Source: Gracilibacillus salitolerans (GTDB lineage: Bacteria; Bacillota; Bacilli; Bacillales; Amphibacillaceae). Taken from it: 64,000 bases of DNA. The notes below the pieces were generated by a model, which saw only the letters and a program-made list of their open reading frames with translations, had not been told where the DNA came from and did not search any database. Position 1 is the first letter of the stretch. Each line of letters opens with the position of its first letter. The stretch is taken from assembly GCF_009650095.1 (NCBI RefSeq), contig NZ_CP045915.1, forward strand, positions 2,170,001 to 2,234,000. The letters are read 5' to 3'. A program made the translations under genes and the position numbers. Shown in pieces: positions 1 through 9,950 of the stretch.

Positions 1-1307
<1,307 letters not shown>

Positions 1308-1361
1308 CTACATCCTCTCAATTTAATTTTATTTTTTATAATAATGTGATTATTATTATTA

Positions 1362-1880
1362 TTAGCCTAATAGTGATTGAAAACTGCCATCTGTATTTGG
1401 CTGCTGTCCACGAACGAATGCTGTTAAGCCTGTGCGTGCTAATTCTTTAATGCCATACGGTCTCAGCAGCTCAATTAATGCTTCTACTTTATCTGGTTTA
1501 CCAGTAACTTGGATAGATAAGCTATCCTTACTTACATCGATAATCGAAGCACGAAACGGTTCAATTATTCCCTGAATTTCTGCACGTAATTGACTGTTGC
1601 TTACAATTTTAATGAGCGCAAGCTCACGTGCTACGATAGCTTTATCTGTTATATCAGAAACTTTTATAACATCTATTTGCTTATTGAGTTGTTTGGTTAC
1701 TTGTTCTAACTTTTGCGAGTCTTCGACATCGACAACAAAGGTCATTTTACTCATGCCTTCTGTTTCTGTTCTGCCAACAGAGATACTTTCGATGTTGAAT
1801 TGACGCCGTTGTAAGAGACTTGTTATACGGTTTAATACACCACTGCGATTTCTAACCGTTGCGGTTATAATTCGTTTCAT
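1362..1880 (-). CDS. ilvN: Acetolactate synthase small (regulatory) subunit
   Basis: This 172-residue protein has an N-terminal ACT domain (residues 1 to about 76, starting [19 protein letters not shown]) and the C-terminal acetolactate synthase regulatory domain. It binds the catalytic subunit and is the expected site of valine feedback inhibition. Its ATG overlaps the ilvB stop by 4 bp, which implies translational coupling and balanced subunit synthesis. The B. subtilis counterpart is named ilvH. Confidence 0.96.
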   Translation of the reverse strand: MKRIITATVRNRSGVLNRITSLLQRRQFNIESISVGRTETEGMSKMTFVVDVEDSQKLEQVTKQLNKQIDVIKVSDITDKAIVARELALIKIVSNSQLRAEIQGIIEPFRASIIDVSKDSLSIQVTGKPDKVEALIELLRPYGIKELARTGLTAFVRGQQPNTDGSFQSLLG

Positions 1881-3610
1881 GGTTTCACCCCAATCATTTC
1901 ATTTAATCCTGTACCAGGTGCTATCATTGGGAATACATTTTCTTGCTGTAGAACGCGAGCATCTACTACTACTGGCCCTTCATAATCAAAGATTTCAGGT
2001 AGTGCTTTAATAAACTCATCTTGGGTTTTTACTTGTATTCCCTTAACATCGTAGGATTCTGCCAATTTAACAAAATCCGGCTGAATACTAAAGATTGATT
2101 GTGAATAACGCTCAGCATAGAATTTTTCCTGCCATTGTCTAACCATTCCCAATGCTTGATTGTTTACAATGATTACTTTAACTGGCAAGCCTTTTTCTTG
2201 CAGGATTGATAATTCCTGAAGCGTCATTTGAAAACCACCATCACCAACGATTGCAACAACTGTTTCATCAGGCTTCGCAAGTTGTGCACCAATTGCTGCT
2301 GGGAAACCGAAGCCCATTGTTCCCAAGCCACCTGAGGAAACCCATTTGTCAGGTTTTGTGAAGGTATAATATTGTGCTGTCCACATTTGATGCTGACCAA
2401 CATCTGTTGTCACAATAGCATTTCCTTTGGTTGCTTCATGAACTTTTTTAATAACCCATTGCCCGATCATTTCCTGATCTGGATTGTTGAACCATAATGG
2501 ATAATTTTCTTTATTTTCGTGAATACGAACAAGCCATTCATCATGCTCTGGTTGTTTGATATCATGCGATAATAGCTTCTTTAATGCGGCCTTGGCATCT
2601 CCAACAATCGGTATATCAGTAGCAACATTTTTGCCGATTTCTGCAGGATCAATATCAATGTGAGCTACTGTTGCATTCGGTGCAAAGGATGTTAATTTAC
2701 CAGTTAAACGGTCGTCAAACCTTGCTCCAATATTGATTAATAAGTCACATTCATACAAAGCGGTATTGGATGCATACGTTCCATGCATACCTGCCATGCC
2801 CATAAATAATGGATGGTCACCAGGGAATGCTCCCAACCCTAGCAGGGTAGAGGCTACAGGTAATGAATACTTTTCAGCAAACTCTAGTACTTCCTCGGAA
2901 GCTTTTGCAAACAAGATACCTGCACCAGTTAATAAAACCGGTTTTTTTGCATTTCCAATTGCTTCAGCAAGCTTTTTCGTTTGCAACGGGTTAGGTTTGG
3001 TTGTTGGTTGATACCCAGGTAAATCCAATTCAACATTTGGTTTGAATTCTGCTTCTATCACTTCACCAGAAATGTCTTTTGGCATATCAATTAATACGGG
3101 ACCAGGACGTCCTGTTGTTGCGATATGAAATGCTTCTTTGACGATTCGAGGCAAATCTTTAACATCGCGAACTTGATAATTATGTTTTGTAATTGGTGTA
3201 GTAACACCCATAACATCTACTTCTTGAAATGCATCCGTCCCAATCACACCTTGTGCAACTTGGCCAGTAATGATAACCATAGGCAAGGAATCAATCATCG
3301 CGTCAGCAATACCTGTTACTAAGTTTGTCGCACCTGGTCCTGAAGTTGCAACGACAATACCAGGTTTCCCGGATACTCTTGCATAACCTTCTGCAGCATG
3401 TATGGATCCTTGTTCATGTCGAGCTAGGATTTGTTCGAAAGCATCCTGAGCTTTATAAAGAGCATCGAAAATAGGTAAAGCTGCTCCGCCTGGGTAACCG
3501 AATAATGTATCGACACCTTCGTTAATTAACGCTTCAACAAGTAGATCAGCACCTGTTTTTGGTTCATTGTATTCTGTAGCTGATTGTACTTGCTTTTGTG
3601 TTCTTTCCAT
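1877..3610 (-). CDS. ilvB: Acetolactate synthase large (catalytic) subunit
   Basis: This 577-residue ThDP-dependent enzyme has the three TPP-enzyme domains. The catalytic Glu is in [17 protein letters not shown] (about residue 66), the central domain contains the FAD/UDP-like fold, and the ThDP-Mg motif GDGGFQM runs to VNNQ in the C-terminal third. It makes acetolactate from pyruvate, or acetohydroxybutyrate from pyruvate plus ketobutyrate. It is the first gene of the operon and lies behind a T-box leader. The start ATG follows a TAGGAGGGATTATA ribosome site. Confidence 0.98.
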   Translation of the reverse strand: MERTQKQVQSATEYNEPKTGADLLVEALINEGVDTLFGYPGGAALPIFDALYKAQDAFEQILARHEQGSIHAAEGYARVSGKPGIVVATSGPGATNLVTGIADAMIDSLPMVIITGQVAQGVIGTDAFQEVDVMGVTTPITKHNYQVRDVKDLPRIVKEAFHIATTGRPGPVLIDMPKDISGEVIEAEFKPNVELDLPGYQPTTKPNPLQTKKLAEAIGNAKKPVLLTGAGILFAKASEEVLEFAEKYSLPVASTLLGLGAFPGDHPLFMGMAGMHGTYASNTALYECDLLINIGARFDDRLTGKLTSFAPNATVAHIDIDPAEIGKNVATDIPIVGDAKAALKKLLSHDIKQPEHDEWLVRIHENKENYPLWFNNPDQEMIGQWVIKKVHEATKGNAIVTTDVGQHQMWTAQYYTFTKPDKWVSSGGLGTMGFGFPAAIGAQLAKPDETVVAIVGDGGFQMTLQELSILQEKGLPVKVIIVNNQALGMVRQWQEKFYAERYSQSIFSIQPDFVKLAESYDVKGIQVKTQDEFIKALPEIFDYEGPVVVDARVLQQENVFPMIAPGTGLNEMIGVKP

Positions 3611-3684
3611 TATAATCCCTCCTAAATGTTAGAATCTGAAAAATTAAATATAATATAATCATTTCATTTTCTTTATATATAGAA

Positions 3685-3998
3685 AAAAGGCCATTTCTTA
3701 CTTGTTCTTGCTAATAAAATAGCAAATAACAAGGGAGAAAAGGCCTTTCTTTTCACGGTACCACCCTGATTCGCAATATTTTTACAAATATTGCCTCATG
3801 AAGCCACATTCAAGATAGCTTCATTTTGGTAACAGGTGTATGAACACCTGACTATGTTTACTAAGAAGGACTGTTCAACATAGCACTCAGGGATGAGTAT
3901 TCGGAACAGGGTGTATTACCGAGCTTCCACCATCCTCGGCTCTCTTTTAATACATGATCCTAATCCTTTGTTCCCGTCAACGTTTTATATATTATCTA
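3685..3998 (-). promoter_or_regulatory. T-box leader (tRNA-sensing riboswitch), probable leucine specifier
   Basis: Read on the minus strand, the leader contains the T-box core AGGGTGGTACCGTG (3754-3767). It is followed by a long terminator stem (arms about 3720-3747 and 3687-3713, GGCC pairing) ending in a T run at about 3682-3687. Stem I features, including AAGAGAGC and GGTGG, lie at 3910-3950. Near the 3' side of Stem I the sequence GAATACTCATCC offers CTC (3895-3897) followed by A, a Leu codon in specifier position. A Leu-CUC T-box controls the ilv-leu operon of B. subtilis, so the same control is inferred here: uncharged tRNA-Leu favours antitermination. Confidence 0.93.
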
Positions 3999-4004
3999 TA
4001 ATTT

Positions 4005-4033
4005 ATACTATACGATTGATTCTATCCTGTCTA
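4005..4033 (-). promoter_or_regulatory. Candidate sigma-A promoter of the ilv-leu operon
   Basis: On the minus strand, TAGACA (4028-4033) and TAGTAT (4005-4010) are spaced by 17 bp. They lie just upstream of the T-box leader, placing the start of transcription near 3998. Confidence 0.6.
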
Positions 4034-4053
4034 CAGATATTTTAAAAATGGTT

Positions 4054-4068
4054 AATTTTCAGAAATAT
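4054..4068. promoter_or_regulatory. CodY-like box 1 upstream of ilvB
   Basis: AATTTTCAGAAATAT matches the CodY consensus AATTTTCWGAAAATT at 13 of 15 positions. It sits about 20 bp upstream of the -35 element of the ilvB promoter. CodY represses the ilv-leu operon in B. subtilis under branched-chain amino acid and GTP sufficiency. Confidence 0.6.
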
Positions 4069-4122
4069 CTGATTGACGACAATAATACAACCAAATTGCC
4101 TTTTGGTCAACCGTTTTTTAAT

Positions 4123-4137
4123 AATTTTCTGACATTT
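4123..4137. promoter_or_regulatory. CodY-like box 2 upstream of ilvB
   Basis: AATTTTCTGACATTT matches the CodY consensus at 13 of 15 positions. It is the second such site in this upstream region, 55 bp beyond its end from box 1. Confidence 0.5.
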
Positions 4138-4154
4138 CTTCTGGGGTAAAACTA

Positions 4155-4169
4155 TCGTAAGCGATTACA
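4155..4169. promoter_or_regulatory. cre-like (CcpA) site upstream of ilvB
   Basis: TCGTAAGCGATTACA fits the cre consensus WTGNAANCGNWNNCW with one mismatch. CcpA activates the ilv-leu operon in B. subtilis from an upstream cre. Here the site is about 160 bp upstream of the proposed start, farther than in B. subtilis, so it could instead act on the divergent gene at 4272. Confidence 0.4.
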
Positions 4170-4271
4170 ATGTTGTTGTTATCTTGTTTAACCTGAAATA
4201 ATGTTTTTTTGTATTTTACAGCTTGCTATCTAGTTATATATAATAGAATAGTTAGAATGGGGTGATTAGTA

Positions 4272-4745
4272 TTGTCACAGTTATGTATTATACCTTGTGG
4301 AAAAAAGAAAATATGGGATAAAATTCCTGACGTAGGTCCGACAAAAGCCAAAAATGCGTACATTGGCGTGCTGCATAGTTTATGCCGCCAATATGTAGAG
4401 TTGTATTTCGATAATTGGGTTATTATCTCTGGAAAGCACGGATTGTTATTACCAGGTGATATGGTGCCGGGTAATTATGATGTCACTTTTCGCCCAAATG
4501 ATCCAGATGTAATAACGATTGATGTATTACGGTATCAATTAAGGGAAAAGGGACTGGGTTTATTTCGTGATATCGTTGTGTTAACAGGAAAAAAATATCA
4601 ACCAATTATTAATCAGACATTTCATGAAGCAGATAGCATACAATATCCCTTGTTAGGTACAAGAGGTATCGGAGAGATGCAAGGATTATTAAAGAATAGC
4701 ATTGAAAATAACCAAGCCCTGCATGCAGGAAGAAAGGAGTTCTAA
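4272..4745 (+). CDS. DUF6884-like protein of unknown function
   Basis: This 157-residue protein starts at TTG after a good GGGGTGAT ribosome site. The N-terminus MSQLCIIPCGKKKIWD carries the CGKKK(x)W motif typical of the DUF6884-type family (assigned from memory). A central GKHGLL and a LTGKKY strand follow. No signal peptide or membrane segment is seen, so it is probably cytoplasmic. The stop is one base before the next ATG (4747), so the two genes are likely co-transcribed. Function is not known to me. Confidence 0.75.
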   Translation: MSQLCIIPCGKKKIWDKIPDVGPTKAKNAYIGVLHSLCRQYVELYFDNWVIISGKHGLLLPGDMVPGNYDVTFRPNDPDVITIDVLRYQLREKGLGLFRDIVVLTGKKYQPIINQTFHEADSIQYPLLGTRGIGEMQGLLKNSIENNQALHAGRKEF

Positions 4746-4746
4746 A

Positions 4747-5724
4747 ATGAAAGCTTACGTGATTCAAAACGGGACATACCAATTAGTAGACATACCAGAA
4801 CAACAGCCGAAAGGTCGACAAGTGTTAGTCCAATTAAAAACAGCAGGACTAAATCACCGGGATTTAAACATTAAAGATCGTGTTGGAAATAAGGCTGAGC
4901 GTTTTGTTCTTGGATCTGATGGTGCTGGTGTAATTGAAAAAGCAGGTGACGAAGCTTCTCGATTTGAGATTGGAGAAGAAGTGATTATTAATCCTGGCTT
5001 AAACTGGTATGATAATACAGAGGCACCACCGGAGGATTTTGAGATAGTGGGTGTACCATTTGATGGAACATTTGCTAAAAAAATACTAATTTCGGAAGAT
5101 TTTGTTGAAAGAAAACCAACTCATCTGAGTTGGGAAGAAGCAGGGGTTTTTGCCTTATCTGCACTCACTGGTTACCGTGCTTTATTTACTCAAGGAATAT
5201 TAAAAGAAGGGGAAACATTATTTATTCCTGGAGTTGGAGGGGGAGTAACATCTTTTATCATCCAAATGGCTAAAGCTGTTGGAGCAAGAGTTATTACTAC
5301 TTCAAGAGATTCTGATAAATTGAAACACGCCGAAAAATTAGGATATGATCGTGCTATCTTAACCAATGAAGATTGGAAGATTGCATTAGCAGATGAACAA
5401 ATTGATATCGTGATTGAAAGTATAGGTGGTGCTACGTTTAACAGGTCAATAGATGTACTTAAAAAAGGCGGCAGAATCGTTACCTTTGGTTCATCAACTA
5501 ACGATGAATTTACTTTTAATTTGCGATCGTTTTTCTACGGACAGTACAAGCTAATTGGGTCGACAATGGGGAGCAGGGAAGAGTTACATGAATTAATGCA
5601 ATTCATCGAAAAACACAATATAAAACCTCTACTTGATAAAGGTTTTCCATTGGATAATATTGAAACAGCCTTTACTTATTTGGAGTCGCAAAAGCAGGTA
5701 GGGAAAATATATATTCATATGTAA
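4747..5724 (+). CDS. Zinc-independent alcohol dehydrogenase / quinone reductase-like protein (YogA-like)
   Basis: This is a 325-residue medium-chain dehydrogenase/reductase. It has an N-terminal GroES-like domain (AGLNHRDLNIK, then GSDGAGVIEKAG) and a Rossmann domain with the nucleotide loop GVGGGVTSF near residue 160. The catalytic-zinc Cys/His set of true alcohol dehydrogenases is not evident. It probably reduces a quinone or enone with NADPH; the substrate is unknown. A longer frame opens at a TTG at 4702, but AGAAAGGAG precedes the ATG at 4747, and that start matches family N-termini (MKAYVIQNG). Confidence 0.85.
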   Translation: MKAYVIQNGTYQLVDIPEQQPKGRQVLVQLKTAGLNHRDLNIKDRVGNKAERFVLGSDGAGVIEKAGDEASRFEIGEEVIINPGLNWYDNTEAPPEDFEIVGVPFDGTFAKKILISEDFVERKPTHLSWEEAGVFALSALTGYRALFTQGILKEGETLFIPGVGGGVTSFIIQMAKAVGARVITTSRDSDKLKHAEKLGYDRAILTNEDWKIALADEQIDIVIESIGGATFNRSIDVLKKGGRIVTFGSSTNDEFTFNLRSFFYGQYKLIGSTMGSREELHELMQFIEKHNIKPLLDKGFPLDNIETAFTYLESQKQVGKIYIHM

Positions 5725-5730
5725 AAAAGA

Positions 5731-5767
5731 AAAGCAGATGGCCCTGGAAAGGTTCCATCTGCTTTCG
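5731..5767 (+). terminator. Rho-independent terminator after the 4747 gene
   Basis: The 11-bp stem AAAGCAGATGG / CCATCTGCTTT has a 13-base loop and starts 7 bases after the stop codon. The T run is short. Confidence 0.7.
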
Positions 5768-5789
5768 CACAAGAAAAATAAAGCACATT

Positions 5790-6030
5790 ATACATAAACT
5801 GCGAAGTTATACTTTACTCTCTTCCATTTTTTTATAGATGAGTGTTTTGATCGTCGCCGCGGAAAAAATACTCCCTTTCCGGGGCACGGCTTCAGCTAAC
5901 TTGGTGAAGAAAATCGCTTCACAAAGAATCGGCCCTACGATAAGTCATCATGGTTCGCAAAGCTCACCGTGATTCTTTTATCTCAGTTGATTCTGAAGTC
6001 GCTACGTTTCTAAACGGGCGCTCTGCGCTT
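5790..6030 (+). repeat. Intergenic repeat copy 1 (ATAAACTGCGAAGT end plus nested-palindrome core)
   Basis: The left end ATAAACTGCGAAGT (5794-5807) matches ends at 18679 and 20341. The core GGGCACGGCTTCAGCTAAC (5882-5900) is identical to the copy at 55631. It contains the small stem TTGGTGAAG (5901-5909) / CTTCACAAA (5917-5925). The right half is diverged, and the element abuts the end of spoVAE. It fills this 300-bp gap; no gene is seen in it. Confidence 0.7.
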
Positions 6031-6033
6031 TTC

Positions 6034-6384
6034 TTATCCTTTTGCTTTGAAGAATATAGCACCTATCATGCCAAATATTATTGCTGCAGATATACCTGAA
6101 CTCGTTACTTCGAACATACCTGTAACAACACCTATCAACCCGTGTTTTTCTGCTTCTTCTAATGCACCGTGAACAAGTGAGTTGCCAAAACTTGTGATTG
6201 GAACGGTAGCCCCAGCTCCAGCAAAGTCAATTAACGGCTCGTATAACCCAAACCCATCTAAAATAGCCCCAGCTACAACCAATGTGCTTAATGTATGACC
6301 GGGAGTCAGCTTTCCTACATCAAGTAATAACTGACCGACTACACAGATAAGGCCGCCAACTATAAAAGACCATAAAAAAACCAT
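6034..6384 (-). CDS. spoVAE: Stage V sporulation protein AE (SpoVAE/SpoVAEB)
   Basis: This 116-residue membrane protein has the usual SpoVAEB length and about three to four hydrophobic segments. It shares the GGLICVVGQ...[17 protein letters not shown] pattern with its paralog SpoVAC at 7406. SpoVA proteins form the inner spore membrane channel for dipicolinic acid uptake in sporulation and release in germination. It is the last gene of lipoprotein-spoVAC-spoVAD-spoVAE, all on the minus strand. The full spoVAA/AB/AF set is not adjacent, so this is the short type of spoVA operon. Confidence 0.95.
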   Translation of the reverse strand: MVFLWSFIVGGLICVVGQLLLDVGKLTPGHTLSTLVVAGAILDGFGLYEPLIDFAGAGATVPITSFGNSLVHGALEEAEKHGLIGVVTGMFEVTSSGISAAIIFGMIGAIFFKAKG

Positions 6385-6401
6385 TCTATTTCACCTCTTT
6401 T

Positions 6402-7406
6402 TCAAGCATTTTCAATAGATACTGCATGTGCAATACATGGAATTGTTTGTTTTTGTTGAACTGTTAGCGGGGATAATAATGCTCCTGTAGCAACAACTAA
6501 AATACGATTGCATTCTCCTTGTAACAGCTTATTGATAAAATGGCCATATGTAACCACTGCCGAACATGCTGGTCCACTAGCCCCAGCGAATATAGGTTGA
6601 TCAGGTTTATAGATGGTTAACCCGCAATCAACAAATTGATTTTCGTTAATTTGATAATTATTTTGTTGGAATAAATCTAAGCAAATATCACGGCCAACTT
6701 TAGCGAGATCTCCGGTTATGATGTAATCATAATAATCAGGAGAAATATTTCGATCCTTCAAATGCCTAGTGATGGTATCATAAGCAGCTGGAGCCATAGC
6801 GCCACCCATATTGAATGGATCTTTCAATCCTCTGTCTACGACTTTTCCAATGGTAGCAGATGTTACTTTTGGACCTGTACCATTCTTTGAAAGAATGGCA
6901 ATGCCCGCACCAGTTACTGTCAGTTGAGAAGTGTCAGGTTTTTGACTTCCGTATTCATTAGGATAGCGGAATTGCCTTTCAACAGCAGAAGTATGACTTG
7001 CAGCCCCGGTCATGACATAATCAGCCTTCATTTGATTAATGATTAGTGCTGCCATTGCTAATCCTTCCATTGAAGTTGCACAAGCGTTAAAAACACCTAA
7101 GTAAGGGATAGCTAAACTTTTGGCCGCAAAGTTAGATGGCGTTAACTGATTGATAAGATCTCCATGTAGAAAAAATTGGATGTCACTTGTCTCCAAATTG
7201 GCTTTCTCAATGGCGAAGTGACAAGCATCTTCGATCATATGTTGATGTGCGAGCTCAAATGACTTTTCATCCATCCATTGATCAGTATAGAAATAATCAA
7301 AGTCATTAGGGATATTTCCTTTTTCTTCAAATGGTCCTCCTACAACACCTGTCGAAATAATTGATGGGGGAGTATCAAATACCCAAGTTTGTTTACCTGT
7401 CATCAT
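6402..7406 (-). CDS. spoVAD: Stage V sporulation protein AD (SpoVAD)
   Basis: This 334-residue protein has the thiolase-like fold, with the NACATSMEGLAMAA segment around the ancestral active-site Cys. SpoVAD binds dipicolinic acid on the spore inner membrane. The start was placed at the ATG at 7404-7406 (MMTGKQTWVFDTPP). That ATG shares one base with the spoVAC stop (TAATG), follows GGAG, and matches the family N-terminus. A longer frame reaching 7421 lacks support. It is translationally coupled to spoVAC. Confidence 0.95.
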   Translation of the reverse strand: MMTGKQTWVFDTPPSIISTGVVGGPFEEKGNIPNDFDYFYTDQWMDEKSFELAHQHMIEDACHFAIEKANLETSDIQFFLHGDLINQLTPSNFAAKSLAIPYLGVFNACATSMEGLAMAALIINQMKADYVMTGAASHTSAVERQFRYPNEYGSQKPDTSQLTVTGAGIAILSKNGTGPKVTSATIGKVVDRGLKDPFNMGGAMAPAAYDTITRHLKDRNISPDYYDYIITGDLAKVGRDICLDLFQQNNYQINENQFVDCGLTIYKPDQPIFAGASGPACSAVVTYGHFINKLLQGECNRILVVATGALLSPLTVQQKQTIPCIAHAVSIENA

Positions 7407-7861
7407 TATGCGCCACTCCAATAAGAAAAAATTGTTTTGATGAAAGCAATAATAAAAGCAGAAAATACACCAAAAAGAATAACGGACCCAGCTAGTTTGA
7501 ACATATTCCCACCTACACCTTGAACAAATCCTTCCGTACGATGTTCTATCGCAGCAGAAATGACTGCATTACCAAACCCTGTTACTGGGACAGCCGTACC
7601 TGCTCCAGCAAATTGAGCAATACGATCATAAATACCGAATCCAGTGAGCAACATGGTGATAAAAATTAAAGTGGCAACTGTTGGATTGCCAACAGTTTGT
7701 TCGGTGAAGTCAAAAAAATACATATAAATGGTTGAGATAACCTGACCAAAGACACAAATAAGTCCGCCAATTAAAAATGCTTTGATACAATTTTTTAATA
7801 ATGGTCGTTTAGGTTCTTGTGTTTTTTCATAATCCTTATAGTTTACTTGGGGATCACTCAT
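7406..7861 (-). CDS. spoVAC: Stage V sporulation protein AC (SpoVAC)
   Basis: This 151-residue integral membrane protein has a hydrophilic N-terminus of about 25 residues, then the GGLICVFGQ and FAGAGTAVPVTGFGNAV blocks and four predicted membrane segments. SpoVAC is the mechanosensitive part of the dipicolinic acid channel. The ribosome site is CGGAGGAAAAACAATG. It lies 13 bp after the lipoprotein gene at 7875 and overlaps spoVAD by one base. Confidence 0.95.
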   Translation of the reverse strand: MSDPQVNYKDYEKTQEPKRPLLKNCIKAFLIGGLICVFGQVISTIYMYFFDFTEQTVGNPTVATLIFITMLLTGFGIYDRIAQFAGAGTAVPVTGFGNAVISAAIEHRTEGFVQGVGGNMFKLAGSVILFGVFSAFIIAFIKTIFSYWSGA

Positions 7862-7874
7862 TGTTTTTCCTCCG

Positions 7875-8333
7875 TTATGTTTGTTCTTTTGAAAGTTTTT
7901 TTAGTTCTTTTAATTTTTTTAATACTTTTTCTTTAGGTAGCTGTTGATTTTCTAGCTTTGTTAATTCCATATAAAATTTCTGGTCAGAAGTAACTTCAAT
8001 ATCTTTAATCTTTGTTAATGTTTCTAAGTCTTTTTTTATTTTCTTTTCTATTTTTTGTTCAACTGCTTGCTTAAGGGGTGTTGCTTTAAAGGCAACAAAA
8101 AGTTGATCATCAGTGTGAATTGCTTTGTAAGATGCAATATCATTTGTTTGGTCGTCCAAATATGTTTGTGCTATGCTTGGTATAGTATTTTCTTCCTGTG
8201 TAATGGACGTTTCTGAATTCAACATGACAATATCAGAAGAATCGTCTTGAATGGTAGAGGAATTGTTCTGGTTGTTACAGGAAACAAGTATTAAGATACA
8301 CAAGATAGTAGTGAGTATATGTAGCACTTTCAT
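7875..8333 (-). CDS. YhcN/YlaJ-type sporulation lipoprotein
   Basis: The 152-residue protein has a type II signal peptide, MKVLHILTTILCILILVSC, with lipobox Cys19. An acidic, Ser/Thr/Asn-rich linker follows, then a C-terminal domain containing DDQLFVAFKATPLKQ and VTSDQKFYMEL, which resembles YhcN/YlaJ spore lipoproteins. The ATG at 8331-8333 follows GGGAGGAAGAAAAG; the longer frame starting at 8429 has no ribosome site. It is the first gene of the spoVA operon. A YhcN-like lipoprotein gene is also part of transferable spoVA operons in Bacillus, which supports a germination role (inference). Confidence 0.85.
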   Translation of the reverse strand: MKVLHILTTILCILILVSCNNQNNSSTIQDDSSDIVMLNSETSITQEENTIPSIAQTYLDDQTNDIASYKAIHTDDQLFVAFKATPLKQAVEQKIEKKIKKDLETLTKIKDIEVTSDQKFYMELTKLENQQLPKEKVLKKLKELKKLSKEQT

Positions 8334-8488
8334 CTTTTCTTCCTCCCTTGAGTGAAATAGCCTTATACATATCTTGTAGAAGTTTGAAAAAAGTATACAT
8401 CTAAAATTTGTAAAAAAAAATGAAACCAAACGCTTAGGAATTTCGTCTATATTAAATATAGAGAAAAATTGGCGAGGAGGAGTGGCAT

Positions 8489-8935
8489 GTGTGGAAAAAA
8501 TACACCATTGTCATCGCTATAATCGCTTGTATTGGGACTGTCCTACTGTTTATTATTAAGGATTTACAGCAAACATCTTTAGTTGAAACAGTCAAGATTG
8601 AAGAACAATATGAGGATTTTATTGTACATATACGTATAGAAGAAACTAGTGAGGGTTTTCAAGTATTACGATCTGTTCAATATATTGGGAATGAAGATAT
8701 CATCATCCAGCACAGGACACCACTAACACAAGTTACAATTAACGCAGATAATGCAACTTTTACTGGAAGTCCGATTTCGAAACAGATGAAACCAGGGTTT
8801 CAGTATCATCCACAACAGCCATTGACTTTTCAGGCTCTAGAAAAAGGAGATCATAAGCTGTTTGTCCATACCCAGTTCTTTATAGGTGGAGAGAGGATTG
8901 ACATTAAAACAGAAGAAACAATTTCTTTTCAATAA
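8489..8935 (+). CDS. Membrane-anchored extracytoplasmic protein of unknown function
   Basis: The 148-residue protein starts at GTG (8489-8491) after GAGGAGG. One membrane anchor (residues 5-24) is followed by about 120 residues rich in beta-strand patterns (FIVHIRIEETSEGFQVLRSVQY, LTQVTINADNATFTG). No Cys and no catalytic motif are seen. It is transcribed away from the spoVA operon, with which it shares a 155-bp divergent promoter region, so a spore-linked role is possible but unproven. I do not recognise the family. Confidence 0.75.
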   Translation: MWKKYTIVIAIIACIGTVLLFIIKDLQQTSLVETVKIEEQYEDFIVHIRIEETSEGFQVLRSVQYIGNEDIIIQHRTPLTQVTINADNATFTGSPISKQMKPGFQYHPQQPLTFQALEKGDHKLFVHTQFFIGGERIDIKTEETISFQ

Positions 8936-8961
8936 TATGGAATTTTGATAAGGCAATCAAA

Positions 8962-9000
8962 AAACTCAACCCGTTTCACATAAACGGGTTGAGTTTTTTT
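8962..9000 (+). terminator. Terminator of the shared CCCGTTTCA hairpin family, copy 1
   Basis: The 15-bp perfect stem AAACTCAACCCGTTT / AAACGGGTTGAGTTT has a 5-base loop and a T7 tail. It lies 27 bases after the stop of the 8489 gene. The stem contains the ACCCGTTTCA sequence found in three other hairpins of this window. Confidence 0.9.
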
Positions 9001-9120
9001 AATAGTAACTAACGTATTTGAGGATTTCTTGTTACCTGAGTAGATGTTGTACTCAGGGAAGACGGTTACTGCGAGCGGTATCGATTTTATGCACCATTTA
9101 GTTATCAAGCGACTAATTTA

Positions 9121-9786
9121 CTAATCGAATAATTGTTCTTGTGGTTTCGAAATTGTCATTTCCTGAACTATATTATCCGGGAATTGTTGATATTCGATAT
9201 TAATGGATTCTTCATCGAGCCAAGTTGCCATTTGAATACGTATTTCCTCTGGTGGTGGAGGGTCAAATTTAGTTGTAGTCCATTCTTCGAGATTGAATAC
9301 TTTCCATGTATCCGCTTGAAACTCGTTTATAATAAATAATAACATGGATTGATCAGGGGACGGAATGACTTCTTTCAGATTAATTAAATCATCTACAAGA
9401 AATGAGCGGTTAGGCTCGTTTCTATCTAGCAAAAGATAAGAACACGTAGCTGGATTACAATTAAAAGATAGTAAGTAAAGTCGATCGATATCTAGTTTTT
9501 CAAGCTTCATATTGGATATTGCTTCTTTTCTATTGTTCACCGTGTTGAGATATGCACCAAGTATGGTAATGTTTTTTGTATTCAATGTTATGATTTCATC
9601 TTCTAATACAAATTCTACTTCTAGGCTTTCTTTTTCCTGAGGTGTTTCTTGAACCGTTTCTTGATCCAATAGTTCATCTATTGGTTGTTCAGGGTCTTCC
9701 TTGGTGATCATTGGCTCGCTATCCTGCTTACTGCATGCGATCAAAAAAATAAGTAAAACAATAACTAATTTCTTCAAAAAAAGCAT
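9121..9786 (-). CDS. Uncharacterised lipoprotein
   Basis: The start is set at the ATG at 9784-9786 (AAAGGTGAAGGGG before it), giving a 221-residue protein. Its signal peptide MLFLKKLVIVLLIFLIACSK has lipobox Cys18. An acidic Glu/Gln/Asp-rich linker covers residues 20-60 and is followed by a folded domain of about 160 residues with a SFNCNPATCSYLLLD segment (a possible disulfide pair) and SPDQSMLLFIINEF. The longer frame to 9885 runs into an intergenic repeat and is rejected. It lies 160 bp downstream of the HtrA-like gene on the same strand. The family is not recognised. Confidence 0.8.
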   Translation of the reverse strand: MLFLKKLVIVLLIFLIACSKQDSEPMITKEDPEQPIDELLDQETVQETPQEKESLEVEFVLEDEIITLNTKNITILGAYLNTVNNRKEAISNMKLEKLDIDRLYLLSFNCNPATCSYLLLDRNEPNRSFLVDDLINLKEVIPSPDQSMLLFIINEFQADTWKVFNLEEWTTTKFDPPPPEEIRIQMATWLDEESINIEYQQFPDNIVQEMTISKPQEQLFD

Positions 9787-9804
9787 CCCCTTCACCTTTA
9801 TCAT

Positions 9805-9950
9805 GGCGCTAACCGTCCGCAAAACCTCCACTTCAAGGTTCAAGTAAATCGAAGAAGCAGAGTGTGGAAAATCGGACAGTAACATCCTGATAAGTTTCGC
9901 TAACCAACAGTAGGGTGGGAACCCCTCCTACTGTTGGAAGTCTCACTTTA
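9805..9950. repeat. GGCGCTAACCGTCCG repeat, long copy
   Basis: The copy begins GGCGCTAACCGTCCGCAAAA and ends GAAGTCTCACTTTA. Both ends recur at 12296-12340. Inside is the perfect 11-bp hairpin CCAACAGTAGG / CCTACTGTTGG (9904-9937), a plausible terminator for the HtrA-like gene. The right end supplies the HtrA stop codon (9948-9950). Confidence 0.7.

Noticed and set aside
8334..8488. TGTATA...CAAGATA as a sigma-G promoter for the spoVA operon
   Set aside because: The -10 element matches poorly; not strong enough to list as a feature.
9787..9885. 33-codon N-terminal extension of the 9121 lipoprotein
   Set aside because: It reads through an intergenic repeat; the inner ATG at 9786 has a ribosome site and gives a proper lipoprotein signal.
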